From positions 1-60,424 of the forward strand of contig JAFQPM010000024.1 of the NCBI GenBank assembly GCA_017411745.1: a stretch of 60,424 nucleotides of DNA. The letters run 5' to 3'. Every line of letters starts with the position of its first letter. The stretch's first letter is position 1. Both the position numbers and the translations under genes were made by a program. Shown here in pieces: positions 19,000-27,896 of the stretch. This stretch comes from Clostridia bacterium. Lineage in GTDB: Bacteria; Bacillota; Clostridia; Oscillospirales; CAG-272. The notes below the pieces were generated by a model. That model was not told where the DNA came from. It saw only the letters and a list, made by a program, of their open reading frames with translations, and ran no database searches.

Positions 19000-19051
19000 A
19001 AAATCAGGCAGAACATAGCTTTTTCCAAAAGCGCCTATGCCTGATTTTTTT
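19000..19051 (+). terminator. Terminator of the DUF815 gene
   Basis: Stem AAATCAGGCA / TGCCTGATTT around an imperfect inner hairpin, followed by T-run. Confidence 0.75.
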
Positions 19052-19118
19052 ATTTGGATTTCAGAAAAATAATTGTCGAAATTTGGTCGATTTTTCGCAA
19101 TTTGTTCCGCTATTGGAC

Positions 19119-19147
19119 TTGCAAAAGCCGAGAGATTGTGATATAAT
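19119..19147 (+). promoter_or_regulatory. Promoter of the maf-mreB run
   Basis: TTGCAA, 17 nt, TATAAT, with the TTGTGA extension before the -10. Confidence 0.8.
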
Positions 19148-19206
19148 TTATAATGAGTAATAATATGGGTAAGTCTGCCCGCATAGCAAAATGAAGGAAA
19201 TCCGTT

Positions 19207-19791
19207 ATGAAAATAATTCTTGCATCAAAATCACCGAGAAGAAAAGAGATACTTGAAAATCTCGGGCTGAAATTTGATATAGTTACGGCTGACGCCGATG
19301 AAAGCAGCGATATCGCCGATCCCGAGGATCTTGTTACTACTCTTGCCGCAAGAAAGGGCAGAGCGGTGGTCGAAAGACTGACCGATAAGAGCGATTGTCT
19401 GGTGATCGCATGCGACACCTTGGTGTATGCCGACGGAGCGTTTCTTGGGAAGCCGAGGGACAAAAGCGATGCAGAGCGAATGATAAGATTGCTCTCGGGT
19501 AAAAAGCACTCGGTCGTAAGCGGAATTTATCTCTATTTAAACGGCAAGGAGGTCGGCGCGGCGGCAGAAACCGGAGTCGTTTTCGACGAGATGACCGACG
19601 CGGAAATAGAGGAGTATATCTGTAGCTCCGAGCCTTACGACAAGGCGGGCGGATACGCAGTGCAGGGACTGGCAAGCGTTTATATAAGCGGACTTGAGGG
19701 CGATTATTTCAACGTCGTGGGCCTGCCTGTAAATCTTCTTTGTAAAACACTCAAAAAAGAGTTTAACTTGGATATAAACCAGTTAAAATAA
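19207..19791 (+). CDS. maf: Maf-family nucleoside triphosphate pyrophosphatase
   Basis: 194 aa, family length. Maf proteins hydrolyse non-canonical or dTTP/UTP nucleotides to the monophosphate, and the gene often precedes mreB in Firmicutes, as here. The N-terminal SKSPRRKEIL (8-17) and the CDTLV (ADTxV-like) segment with catalytic Asp are present. GAAGGA precedes the ATG. The start of mreB lies 38 bp downstream without a terminator. Confidence 0.94.
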   Translation: MKIILASKSPRRKEILENLGLKFDIVTADADESSDIADPEDLVTTLAARKGRAVVERLTDKSDCLVIACDTLVYADGAFLGKPRDKSDAERMIRLLSGKKHSVVSGIYLYLNGKEVGAAAETGVVFDEMTDAEIEEYICSSEPYDKAGGYAVQGLASVYISGLEGDYFNVVGLPVNLLCKTLKKEFNLDINQLK

Positions 19792-19828
19792 CATAAAAAG
19801 CAAAAAATCTTCAGAAAGGAGGGGGAAT

Positions 19829-20836
19829 ATGCCAAAGCACGTAGGACTTGACCTTGGAACGTCAAATACGAGAATGTTTATAAAGGGCAAGGGGATCATC
19901 TTGCGTTCTCCAACGGTCGTCACCGTTGATAAGAATAAAGACGTAGTAGTTGCTCTGGGTAGCGATGCCAAAAAGATGATAGGCAAGACCCCCTCCAATA
20001 TGGAGGCTTACAGACCGATCAGAAACGGCGTGGTGGCTGATTTTGAGGTCACGGCGCTGATGCTTCATGAGTTCTTTTTGAGAACGGAGGCGCTCTCACT
20101 TTTCAACCGTCCCGTAGTGTTGGTCAGTACGCCCGAAAACTGCACTGAGGTCGAAAAGCTGGCAGTCGAGAATGCGATCTTTGCCGCAGGAGCAAAGGCG
20201 GTCGGAATGGTCGGCTCGTCGATGGCGGCAGCAGTCGGTGCGGGACTTAAGGTCAATAGCCCTCGCGGCTGTATGATCGTAGATATCGGCGGCGGTATGA
20301 CGCAGGTAGCAGTTATCAGCTCGGGCGGTATAGTTCGTTCAAGGGCGGTAAAGCTTGCGGGGGAAAAGCTCGACGCCGCGATCATTAATAATCTGAGAAT
20401 GAAAAAGGATCTTTACGTCGGAGAAATGACGGCAGAGCTTCTTAAGGTAAGGCTTGGAACGGCGCTTCCCGAAACTAACAGAGGTCTTCTGGATGTCAGC
20501 GGACGCAACGAAAAGCTGAAATGCGCTCAAACGGTAAGAGTCGGCTCTGAGGATATATACAACGCTATACATATCGCGCTCGAAGCGATCTGCCGAACCA
20601 TCACGAGCGTGCTTGAAAGTACTCCTCCCGAGTTGGCGAGCGATATTTCCGACTTTGGAATTATGCTTGTCGGCGGCGGAGCCAATATAAACGGAATAGC
20701 AGAACTTATAAACAAGAAAACGGGTCTGCGCGTCACCACCGCGAAGAACCCGATGGATTGCGAATGTATAGGAATAGCAAGGCTTATAGAGAAGCCCTCG
20801 ATAATACCGGGCGGAATACTTTATAAAAACCGCTGA
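19829..20836 (+). CDS. mreB: MreB-family rod-shape actin homologue
   Basis: 335 aa; AGAAAGGAGG precedes the ATG. It has the actin-fold phosphate loops DLGTSNTR (8-15) and DIGGGMTQ (near 150) and the LVGGGA adenosine loop near the C-terminus. It forms filaments under the membrane that steer lateral wall synthesis. Classical operons continue with mreC and mreD; here the next gene is a CPBP protease and then PBP2. The partners must lie elsewhere or be absent. Mbl rather than MreB cannot be excluded. Confidence 0.92.
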   Translation: MPKHVGLDLGTSNTRMFIKGKGIILRSPTVVTVDKNKDVVVALGSDAKKMIGKTPSNMEAYRPIRNGVVADFEVTALMLHEFFLRTEALSLFNRPVVLVSTPENCTEVEKLAVENAIFAAGAKAVGMVGSSMAAAVGAGLKVNSPRGCMIVDIGGGMTQVAVISSGGIVRSRAVKLAGEKLDAAIINNLRMKKDLYVGEMTAELLKVRLGTALPETNRGLLDVSGRNEKLKCAQTVRVGSEDIYNAIHIALEAICRTITSVLESTPPELASDISDFGIMLVGGGANINGIAELINKKTGLRVTTAKNPMDCECIGIARLIEKPSIIPGGILYKNR

Positions 20837-20866
20837 TCCTCATACGAACTAAATGGAGGCAATATT

Positions 20867-21919
20867 TTGAATAACGATAACTTTGATTTTGAAAGATCTG
20901 CAAATGAGAGCACACGAATGGCTCCCATGGTAGATATACAAAGGGAAAAACGCAATTTTTCGCGTCTCGGCTTCGGATTGGCACTGTTTTCTTTGGTCAG
21001 CCTTGCCGCATCGCTGATAATAGGGATAATAGTGAATAACGTCAGCCCCGAATTTTACGAAAGCACGCTGTTTATGAATATACTCAGCCCGATGTCGCTG
21101 TATCTGTTTGCCCTGCCCGTGCTTTTGCTCGTGATCGGCAGCGTTAAGCCCGAAAGTCCCGAGAAAAAGAAAATGGGCTTTGGCACGTGGTTGCTCATAC
21201 TTTTTATCTGCTTTGGCTTGATGTATATCGGCGCATATATGGGCAATATCTTTATGGGTATGGTCTCGGAGTTCGTCGGCTACGACTACAGCAACGCGCT
21301 GAACAGTCTTATTGATTACGACAAATTGTGGATAACCGCCATTTTTGTGGTGATCGTTGCGCCGATCGGTGAGGAGTTTGTCTTCAGAAAGCTGATAATC
21401 GATCGTACCAAAAAATACGGTGCGTTTATAAGCATTTTCTTTTCAGCACTCGCGTTCGGACTGATGCACGGCAATTTTTATCAGTTTTTCTATGCCTTTG
21501 CAGTAGGACTTGTCTTCGGATACGTCTATTACAACACAGGCAAGATCTGGTTGTCGATCGGATTGCACGCCGCGATCAATTTCATAGGCAGCATACTCAC
21601 GGCATATCTTTCTCGCGGAATTGAAAACTCGGAGCTCCTCAACAATCCCGAATTGACCGAATCGGAGATGATGCAGGCGCTTGTGACCGATGCGTTGCCA
21701 CTGTTTGCCTTTTTTGTGTTCTTCTCCGCGGTTATCGCGGCAATGGTTTGTGCGATAGTTATTCCGCTTGTGCTTCGCAAGAAGATAACGCTTCAGCGCT
21801 CAAAGATCGGGCTAACAACGGGACAGATCTGGACTGTAATGTTCGCAAACTGCGGAGTTATCGTTATGCTCATCGTATACCTGCTTGAATTTGGTTTGAA
21901 CTTGCTCCCCGGACAGTAA
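20867..21919 (+). CDS. CPBP (CAAX-like) intramembrane metalloprotease
   Basis: 350 aa from TTG 20867, seven bases after GGAGG. About eight membrane helices. The three CPBP motifs are present: EExxxR (E169, E170, R174), FGLMHGN with H201, and HAAIN with H234 and N238. Bacterial members include glutamic-type intramembrane proteases and bacteriocin immunity proteins. It lies 30 bp after mreB and before PBP2, so a role in processing an envelope protein is plausible but unproven. Confidence 0.9.
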   Translation: MNNDNFDFERSANESTRMAPMVDIQREKRNFSRLGFGLALFSLVSLAASLIIGIIVNNVSPEFYESTLFMNILSPMSLYLFALPVLLLVIGSVKPESPEKKKMGFGTWLLILFICFGLMYIGAYMGNIFMGMVSEFVGYDYSNALNSLIDYDKLWITAIFVVIVAPIGEEFVFRKLIIDRTKKYGAFISIFFSALAFGLMHGNFYQFFYAFAVGLVFGYVYYNTGKIWLSIGLHAAINFIGSILTAYLSRGIENSELLNNPELTESEMMQALVTDALPLFAFFVFFSAVIAAMVCAIVIPLVLRKKITLQRSKIGLTTGQIWTVMFANCGVIVMLIVYLLEFGLNLLPGQ

Positions 21920-21975
21920 TTTAAATTGTGAGGTCAGCGCGAGAATACCTTTTTGAAAGGAGCTTTCGTGCGTAA

Positions 21976-22040
21976 AAATTTGCCTTCAAAACAAATTTAT
22001 CAAAATCATTTGTGCCGCCGCGCGCGGCGGAATGGAAATT
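21976..22040 (+). promoter_or_regulatory. Recurrent two-hairpin leader, copy 1 (PBP2)
   Basis: An AT hairpin AAATTTG/CAAATTT (21976-21998) is followed by TTTGTG and a GC palindrome CCGCCGCG/CGCGGCGG, then AATGGAAATT and, three bases later, the PBP2 ATG. Two further copies of the GC part occur at 26803 and 55670. An alternative reading is a 24-codon leader frame (GTG 21968 to TAA 22042) with its own GAAAGGAG. Confidence 0.55.
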
Positions 22041-22043
22041 AAT

Positions 22044-24143
22044 ATGCAAATAAAGGACAGGAAAATACCGATACGTATTGCCTGCATAGTGATATTTTTT
22101 CTGCTCGTCTGCCTCGTTTATTTTATTCGTATGTTTAACGTGATATCGAATGCCGATTCGAGCGAGAAAATAAATACAGACAGCTATTACGAGCGCCGCG
22201 AGCCGATACAAGCCGTGCGCGGAGAGATATACGATCGAAATGGAAAATTGCTTGTGTATAACGAATATACCTACGATTTTGTTTTCGATTACGACGCTAT
22301 GGCGGCAACGCAAACTGATCGTAATTATGCGATATTGCAGGCGGACTATGCGCTCACAGCAACGGGAAATAACGATAAAAGAACGGAGTCAAGCTTTCCC
22401 TTTGATGGCACGTATCCGAATTATACGTATAGTGAAGAAGCTCGGGATACCGATTCAAATATATATTACCGATTGCTCAAAAGGATAGCCGCAAATGAGA
22501 TCGAGGACAGTGATGCGGTATCTACAGATAAGCTCACCGTAGCATATCTTGAAGATTTCTACGCAAAGAATCCCGACGAGTTTCCGGCAGAGCAGGAGAT
22601 AGTAGATTGGTATATCTCAAGATACAGTCTTGACGCGACCGATGCAAGCGGAGAGAAGCTGTTTACGGACAAACAGATAGATACTATATTGCGAGCCAGA
22701 TACGATATGGAGGTCGCTGACTTTTCGATATATAACCGCTACGTTATGGCAAAGGATATTGACGTGGTATTTATAACCTACGTTGAGGAAATGAACGTGG
22801 TCGGCGCCGAATTCTCCGTTGAGAGCAGGAGAGTCTACAAGTATCCGGGATACGCCTCACACGTGCTTGGCAGAACGGGAGCTATTCCCACGGGAGAGTG
22901 GGAGCATTATCAGACGCTTGGCTATCAGATGAACGATGTGGTTGGACTCGACGGCTGCGAGCAAGCGTTTGAGGAGTATCTGCGCGGTGTCGACGGCGTC
23001 AAGGTCATAGTCGAGGACAAAAACGGGAATATTATCGATAGCTATATCGAGCGCGAGGCGGTGGCAGGAAATGACGTATACCTTACGATAGATATCGACC
23101 TTCAGATAGCCGCCGAGGATGCGCTCAAGCAATCGGTCGAGGCGCTATCAAAGCAGGAGGGCGGAGCTATCACGGCGACCGACCCCGACACAGGAGAGGT
23201 GCTTGTGCTTGCCTCTTACCCCACATACGATCTTTCGACCTATACCGAGGACTATAATTCCTTGGTGTCAAACCAAAGCCTTCCTCTTGTAAACCGAGCG
23301 TTGCGCGGATTGTACGCCCCCGGCTCGACATTCAAGATCGGAATGGTCGCTGCAGGGGTGGATAGTGGCACAATAGATCCCCTTTCATACATATATTGTG
23401 GCGGTGAATATACCTATTACGCAAGCACAGGCTTCGCCCCTAACTGTTGGGTGTATCCGGGCAAGCACGAATATATAAACGCAATGGGCGCCTTGGAGGT
23501 GTCGTGTAACTGCTATTTTTACGAGCTTGGCAGACGGATGGGCATAGGTAAGATGAACGACTATTGTACGGCGTACGGGCTTGGCTGTTATACGGGAATA
23601 GAACTTAACGAATATTGTGGAATACTCGCAGGTCCCGCATACAGAGAGACACACGGCGGTAAAGCGTGGTGGCAGGGAGATACAATAACGGCGGCGATTG
23701 GTCAGTCCGACAATTCGTATACCCCTATGCAGTTGTCGGTATACGTTTCCACCGTGCTCAACGGAGGAACAAGATATTCGGCGCACCTGCTTAAAGAGGT
23801 CAGATCCTACGACGGAACCTTGGTTTATGAATATGCTCCCGAGGTGTTGAGTAAAATATCCCTGTCGACTGAGGCAGTCAAAGCTGTCGAGTCGGGTATG
23901 CGGCAAATGGTGGAGGGATCGGCGTCGGTCTCCTCGTATATGTCTAAGATTCCGGTTAAGGTCGGAGGAAAGACGGGTACTGCACAGCTTGGAGGCAATT
24001 TGACTGATAACGGTCTGTTCGTTTGCGCCGCGCCTTACTCAAACCCCGAGATCATAGTGACCTCGGTCATCGAAAAGGCGGGAGGCGGCACGTACGCTTC
24101 AAAGGCGGCGGCAGCAGTGCTTGACGCCTACTATAACGATTAA
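22044..24143 (+). CDS. mrdA: Penicillin-binding protein 2 (elongation transpeptidase)
   Basis: 699 aa. The start ATG 22044 is chosen over ATG 22032 because the shared leader motif ends just before it. A membrane anchor (about 9-30), a PBP dimerisation region beginning VRGEIYDRNG, and a transpeptidase domain with STFK (428-431), SCN (487-489) and KTG (643-645) are present. It cross-links peptidoglycan during elongation with MreB, RodA and partners. Residues about 100-240 include an insertion typical of long clostridial PBP2. It ends in a strong terminator. Confidence 0.95.
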   Translation: MQIKDRKIPIRIACIVIFFLLVCLVYFIRMFNVISNADSSEKINTDSYYERREPIQAVRGEIYDRNGKLLVYNEYTYDFVFDYDAMAATQTDRNYAILQADYALTATGNNDKRTESSFPFDGTYPNYTYSEEARDTDSNIYYRLLKRIAANEIEDSDAVSTDKLTVAYLEDFYAKNPDEFPAEQEIVDWYISRYSLDATDASGEKLFTDKQIDTILRARYDMEVADFSIYNRYVMAKDIDVVFITYVEEMNVVGAEFSVESRRVYKYPGYASHVLGRTGAIPTGEWEHYQTLGYQMNDVVGLDGCEQAFEEYLRGVDGVKVIVEDKNGNIIDSYIEREAVAGNDVYLTIDIDLQIAAEDALKQSVEALSKQEGGAITATDPDTGEVLVLASYPTYDLSTYTEDYNSLVSNQSLPLVNRALRGLYAPGSTFKIGMVAAGVDSGTIDPLSYIYCGGEYTYYASTGFAPNCWVYPGKHEYINAMGALEVSCNCYFYELGRRMGIGKMNDYCTAYGLGCYTGIELNEYCGILAGPAYRETHGGKAWWQGDTITAAIGQSDNSYTPMQLSVYVSTVLNGGTRYSAHLLKEVRSYDGTLVYEYAPEVLSKISLSTEAVKAVESGMRQMVEGSASVSSYMSKIPVKVGGKTGTAQLGGNLTDNGLFVCAAPYSNPEIIVTSVIEKAGGGTYASKAAAAVLDAYYND

Positions 24144-24144
24144 T

Positions 24145-24180
24145 AAAAAAGTGGTTCCGCGTGTGCGGAACCACTTTTTT
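24145..24180. terminator. Bidirectional terminator between convergent genes
   Basis: Perfect stem AAAGTGGTTCCGC / GCGGAACCACTTT, loop GTGT, T-run on both strands. Confidence 0.92.
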
Positions 24181-24190
24181 GGGTGAGATT

Positions 24191-25117
24191 TTATTCAAAT
24201 AGCTTTTCCTTGTAAACGCCATCTGCGACCAGCTTTTTAAAGGACTCTATCACGTAATCCTTGTCCTCCTTGTAGGTGACTCCGAACCACTTGTCAGTCG
24301 TTTTGAGCACCTTGACCGTTGCCGTGCCGTTTTCAAGCATATCGCCAATGATCGTAGGTAATAGATATTCGGACTTCATCTCGTTCGCATTGCCGCTAGA
24401 GAGAAATTCAATAAATCCGCTTTCAAGACGATCTATAAATGCAGGAGAAAAAGCCCACATATTCATGGAGACGAGCGCATTGGTGTCAACGGGACGCTTG
24501 CTTCCGTCCTTTTCCTCGACGTAAGCGGTGTTGTTCTCGCCCTTGAAAATGTTGGAGGTCTCAACGATAGAGGAAAGGTTGTTGTTTTTATCAACCGAGC
24601 AGATGCCGCGAGTGACGGCGCCGTTGTCGGAGAGAGTATTGCCGAGAATAAATCCGGGCATCGCGATGTCGAGCACATCCTCACGAGACGTGTCCATTTC
24701 GTTTACTATATAATCGTGAAGCTTGACGTATGCGTCCTTTCCATAGTAGTCGTCGGCATTGATGACAAGCGCAGGGGTGTCAACGATTCCTTTGCAGGCA
24801 AGAATTGCGTGTCCCGTGCCCCAGGGCTTTGTTCTGCCCTCGGGATTTTTAAATCCGCCGGGGAGATTTTCGACCTCCTGGAAAGCGTACGCACAAGGGC
24901 AGATCTTTTCGATACGATCGCCGATTATTCTGCGAAAATCCTCCTCAAGATCCTTGCGAATGATAAATACTACCTTGTTAAATCCCGCCTCAAGCGCATC
25001 GTGGATAGAATAATCCATAATTATCTCGCCCGAAGGACCTACGGGAGCAAGCTGCTTGATACCGCCGCCGAAGCGCGAGCCTATACCTGCCGCCATGATT
25101 ATAAGTGTTGTTTCCAT
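24191..25117 (-). CDS. Sugar-phosphate nucleotidyltransferase
   Basis: 308 aa; AGAGGAAAAG precedes the ATG. The N-terminal MAAGIGSRFGGGIKQL segment is the NTP-transferase signature (GxGxRxGxxxK), and INADDYYG supplies the metal-binding Asp pair. Such enzymes activate a sugar phosphate with a nucleoside triphosphate for polysaccharide or cell-wall precursors. The sequence looks nearer to the general NTP_transferase family than to GalU or RfbA, so the sugar cannot be named. It is monocistronic with its own promoter. Confidence 0.85.
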   Translation of the reverse strand: METTLIIMAAGIGSRFGGGIKQLAPVGPSGEIIMDYSIHDALEAGFNKVVFIIRKDLEEDFRRIIGDRIEKICPCAYAFQEVENLPGGFKNPEGRTKPWGTGHAILACKGIVDTPALVINADDYYGKDAYVKLHDYIVNEMDTSREDVLDIAMPGFILGNTLSDNGAVTRGICSVDKNNNLSSIVETSNIFKGENNTAYVEEKDGSKRPVDTNALVSMNMWAFSPAFIDRLESGFIEFLSSGNANEMKSEYLLPTIIGDMLENGTATVKVLKTTDKWFGVTYKEDKDYVIESFKKLVADGVYKEKLFE

Positions 25118-25149
25118 ATCTTTTCCTCTTTCACGATTTTTACACGTTA

Positions 25150-25178
25150 ATTGTACTATGCAAAGCCCTCGCAGTCAA
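25150..25178 (-). promoter_or_regulatory. Promoter of the nucleotidyltransferase gene
   Basis: TTGACT (25173-25178), 17 nt, TACAAT (25150-25155) on the minus strand. Confidence 0.7.
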
Positions 25179-25240
25179 TAGTTTTGACATTTTTGAGCGA
25201 AAAGAACACTAATTTTAAAAATATTGATCGAAAATCGTAC

Positions 25241-25579
25241 TCAACCCATATTTTCAGGTAGCTTTTTGCCGCCGAGAATATGAAAATGCAGATGCTTGAC
25301 GCTCTGGCAGCCGTCCTCACCAACGTTCGTTATGACACGGTATCCGTTTTCAAGACCGCAAGCCGCCGCGACCTTTGGAATAGCTTCAAAAACCGCGCTG
25401 ACCGATGCCGAATTTTCAGCGGTCACACAGTCTGCGGATTCTATATGCTCGCGGGGAATAACGAGCACGTGAATCGGTGCTTGGGGATTGATGTCCTTGA
25501 ATGCGTATACCTTTTCATCCTCATAAACCTTCGCGGAGGGGATCTCTCCCGCAATTATCTTACAAAATAAACAAGACAT
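25241..25579 (-). CDS. hinT: HIT-family nucleotide hydrolase (HinT type)
   Basis: 112 aa. The catalytic triad motif HLHFH lies at 96-100, and the N-terminal CLFCKIIAGEIPS is typical of the HinT branch. Cys3 and Cys6 with downstream His resemble the zinc site of some members. The family hydrolyses purine phosphoramidates such as aminoacyl-adenylates. AAAAGGAG precedes the ATG. It is a single gene between two units read in other directions. Confidence 0.95.
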   Translation of the reverse strand: MSCLFCKIIAGEIPSAKVYEDEKVYAFKDINPQAPIHVLVIPREHIESADCVTAENSASVSAVFEAIPKVAAACGLENGYRVITNVGEDGCQSVKHLHFHILGGKKLPENMG

Positions 25580-25607
25580 TTTTTGAACTCCTTTTCAACA
25601 AATATTC

Positions 25608-25636
25608 TTTACAAAACCGTATCCGTCTGCTATAAT
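25608..25636 (+). promoter_or_regulatory. Promoter of the FkbM methyltransferase gene
   Basis: TTTACA, 17 nt, TATAAT on the plus strand, divergent from the HIT gene. Confidence 0.7.
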
Positions 25637-25712
25637 AAAAGCAGGATCGGCTCTACGAAAATATTTTATCACAAAAGCCGATCAATGTCAATACGAAAAA
25701 GGGTCTGTACAG

Positions 25713-26798
25713 ATGTTGAAAAATAAAGATTTGTGGACGTATCTGCAAAAAAGCGACAAAAAAATATTGATGTACGGAATGGGAAACGGAGCCGATAAGA
25801 TTCTATCGGTCTGCGAGCGCTACGGCATAGAGATCGCAGATTTTTTCGCCAGCAACGGCTTTGTGCGAGGGCATTTGTTTCATGGAAAAAGAGTGTTGTC
25901 GTATTCCGAGGCAAAAGAGAAATACGGCAGAGAAAATATGATTATATTGCTCTCGTTCGCCTCGTCCTTGCCCGACGTTTTGGAGAACATCTACCGTGTT
26001 GCCTCAGAATGTGAGCTGTACGCTCCCGACGTCCCCGTTTGCGGAGATAACCTGTTCAATTACGAGTTTTACACCGAAAATAAGGAAAAGTTTGACAAAA
26101 CCGAGGCGCTCTTGTTTGACGAAAGCTCCAAGGCGATCTTTCGGTCGGTCGTGAATTATAAATTGACCGGAGATATAGGCTATCTCAAAGACTCACACAC
26201 GGATTTTTCCGAGGTCTATCGCCTCCTCGGCGCAGATAATTTTGAGTGTATCGCCGACCTCGGCGCGTATAACGGAGATACACTTCGAGAAATAACTCCG
26301 TTCGCACCAAATTTAAAGACCGCAATAGCCTTTGAGCCCGACCGCAGAAACCACAAAAAGCTCTCACAATACGCTGAAACGGTCGAGAATTTCAAAATCA
26401 CACCCCTGAAGCTCGCCGCGTGGTCGGATAGAGCGACCTTGTACTTCGACGGAAGCGGAAACCGAAATTCTTCCCTCATCTCGGGGGCGCAAATGCCCGT
26501 CACGAAGCAGCCGAAGATAGTTGAGGCGGAGGCCGATTCGCTTGACAATATCCTTGACGGAGAAAGAGTAGATTATATCAAATACGACGTCGAGGGCTCG
26601 GAAAAAGAAGCCATATTGGGCTCGCTCAAAACGATCGGAGCGCACCGCCCCGCGCTGATGATATCACTTTATCACAGAAGCGAGGACCTCTTTGATCTAC
26701 CTTTGATGATACACGATCGTTTCCCCGAATATAAATTTTATATACGCAGAAGACAATATATTCCCGCGTGGGATACGGTGCTTATCGCCGTGAAATAA
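25713..26798 (+). CDS. FkbM-family SAM-dependent methyltransferase
   Basis: 361 aa. The N-terminal 120 residues form a small Rossmann-like domain (KILMYGMGNGADK), and the catalytic domain has the SAM motif ADLGAYNGDT (181-190) and the later IKYDVEGSE segment diagnostic of FkbM. These enzymes O-methylate sugars or other hydroxylated products. The ribosome site is weak (AAAAGGG, 12 bases upstream). A short-chain dehydrogenase follows 37 bp later; whether they share a pathway is unknown. Confidence 0.87.
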   Translation: MLKNKDLWTYLQKSDKKILMYGMGNGADKILSVCERYGIEIADFFASNGFVRGHLFHGKRVLSYSEAKEKYGRENMIILLSFASSLPDVLENIYRVASECELYAPDVPVCGDNLFNYEFYTENKEKFDKTEALLFDESSKAIFRSVVNYKLTGDIGYLKDSHTDFSEVYRLLGADNFECIADLGAYNGDTLREITPFAPNLKTAIAFEPDRRNHKKLSQYAETVENFKITPLKLAAWSDRATLYFDGSGNRNSSLISGAQMPVTKQPKIVEAEADSLDNILDGERVDYIKYDVEGSEKEAILGSLKTIGAHRPALMISLYHRSEDLFDLPLMIHDRFPEYKFYIRRRQYIPAWDTVLIAVK

Positions 26799-26802
26799 TA
26801 AA

Positions 26803-26833
26803 TTTGTGCCGCGCAAGCGGCGGAATGGAGATT
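26803..26833 (+). promoter_or_regulatory. Recurrent hairpin leader, copy 2 (SDR gene)
   Basis: TTTGTGCCGC, a GCAA tetraloop, GCGGCGGAATGG and AGATT. The stem GCCGC/GCGGC is capped by a GNRA-type loop, and GGAG lies five bases before the ATG. The AT hairpin of the other two copies is missing. Confidence 0.55.
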
Positions 26834-26835
26834 TT

Positions 26836-27594
26836 ATGAAGATTTCAGTAATTACAGGCGCGTCCTCGGGTATGGGCAGAGACTTTGTCAAAATGATCGA
26901 CAAGATCGAGGATTGCGACGAAATTTGGGTAATAGCAAGAAGAAAAGACAAGCTCGAGGAGCTCAAGTCCGAGACTGAAAAAACGATCCGACCAATCGAG
27001 CTTGACCTCTCGGTAAATGAAAATATAGAAAAATACGGCGATATGCTTAAGGAAGCAAACGCCGAGGTTGTGTCGCTCGTAAACGCGGCGGGATTTGGCA
27101 AGTTTGGCAGCTTTGAGGATATCCCTCTTGCCGAGCAGATGAATATGATAGACCTCAACTGCAAGGCGCTTATGGCGGTGACCTACCTCACTCTGCCCTA
27201 TATGCCCGAGGGCAGTAAGGTGTATCAACTCGGTTCTCTGTCGTCCTTCCAGCCCGTGCCCTATATCGCGACCTACGGCGCGACCAAGGCGTTCGTTTTG
27301 TCGCTTTCGCGTGCACTCAATAAGGAGCTTAAGAGCCGTAAGATCAAAATGATCTCGGTTTGTCCCGGTTGGGTAAAGACCGACTTTTTCGATCGCGCAG
27401 TTCGCGACGACACTATCAAATATTACAACAAGTTCTTCACGTCCGAGGAGGTCGTTAACCGCGCAGTCAAGGATATGAAGCGCGGCAAGGACGTCTCGAT
27501 CTGCGGCGCATCGATCAGAGGACAGGTGCTCTTAACGAAGCTCCTGCCCCATAAGCTCGTTATGAGCATCTGGTGCAAGCAGCAGAAGAAGTGA
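26836..27594 (+). CDS. Short-chain dehydrogenase/reductase
   Basis: 252 aa from ATG 26836, placed by the GGAG in the leader hairpin. Classical SDR motifs are TGASSGMG (7-14) for the nucleotide, NAAG near 83, and the catalytic set S136, Y147 and K151 (YGATK). The acidic/basic pattern after strand 2 (ARRKDK) favours NADP(H). Substrate unknown; similar proteins are annotated as general 3-ketoacyl-type or DltE-like reductases. Confidence 0.9.
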   Translation: MKISVITGASSGMGRDFVKMIDKIEDCDEIWVIARRKDKLEELKSETEKTIRPIELDLSVNENIEKYGDMLKEANAEVVSLVNAAGFGKFGSFEDIPLAEQMNMIDLNCKALMAVTYLTLPYMPEGSKVYQLGSLSSFQPVPYIATYGATKAFVLSLSRALNKELKSRKIKMISVCPGWVKTDFFDRAVRDDTIKYYNKFFTSEEVVNRAVKDMKRGKDVSICGASIRGQVLLTKLLPHKLVMSIWCKQQKK

Positions 27595-27611
27595 GGGTAG
27601 TAAGAGCCGGC

Positions 27612-27650
27612 GGGGGAAGGACCCTTTTGGGCAAAACGGTTCCTTCCCCC
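27612..27650. repeat. GGGGGAAGG palindrome, copy A, with conserved tail
   Basis: Perfect 10-bp arms GGGGGAAGGA / TCCTTCCCCC, then a tail containing CACC..CCCCATCTTC (about 27656-27671) and AAAA. The arms and tail match the palindrome after ileS at 39131-39173. Confidence 0.75.
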
Positions 27651-27717
27651 TCCTGCACCTCCCCCATCTTCCAAAAACTTTCGGAAAAGGGGATAAAAAT
27701 CATTTGAAGTTTTTGCC

Positions 27718-27837
27718 AAGCTTTTTTCAAAAAGCTTGCGCTGATCCAACGCGCGGAGCGTTGGTCGCCGTTCGCAAACGGCGAAATTTCCTTATCCTTC
27801 CTAAGCGCCACGAAAGGGTGAATTTCGGCTTGCCGAA
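27718..27837. repeat. Further palindromes in the SDR-dapA gap
   Basis: This stretch holds AAGCTTTTT/AAAAAGCTT (27718-27737), CCAACG/CGTTGG (27746-27764), CGCCGTT/AACGGCG (27766-27783) and TTCGGC/GCCGAA (27824-27837). The two genes converge here, so some of these may end transcription. No gene is present in 27595-27896. Confidence 0.6.
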
Positions 27838-27896
27838 AGAGGGAAAACACACAAGTGGGGTTTTTCCCTCACTAAGGCTTGGCAACTTTTTCTAAA

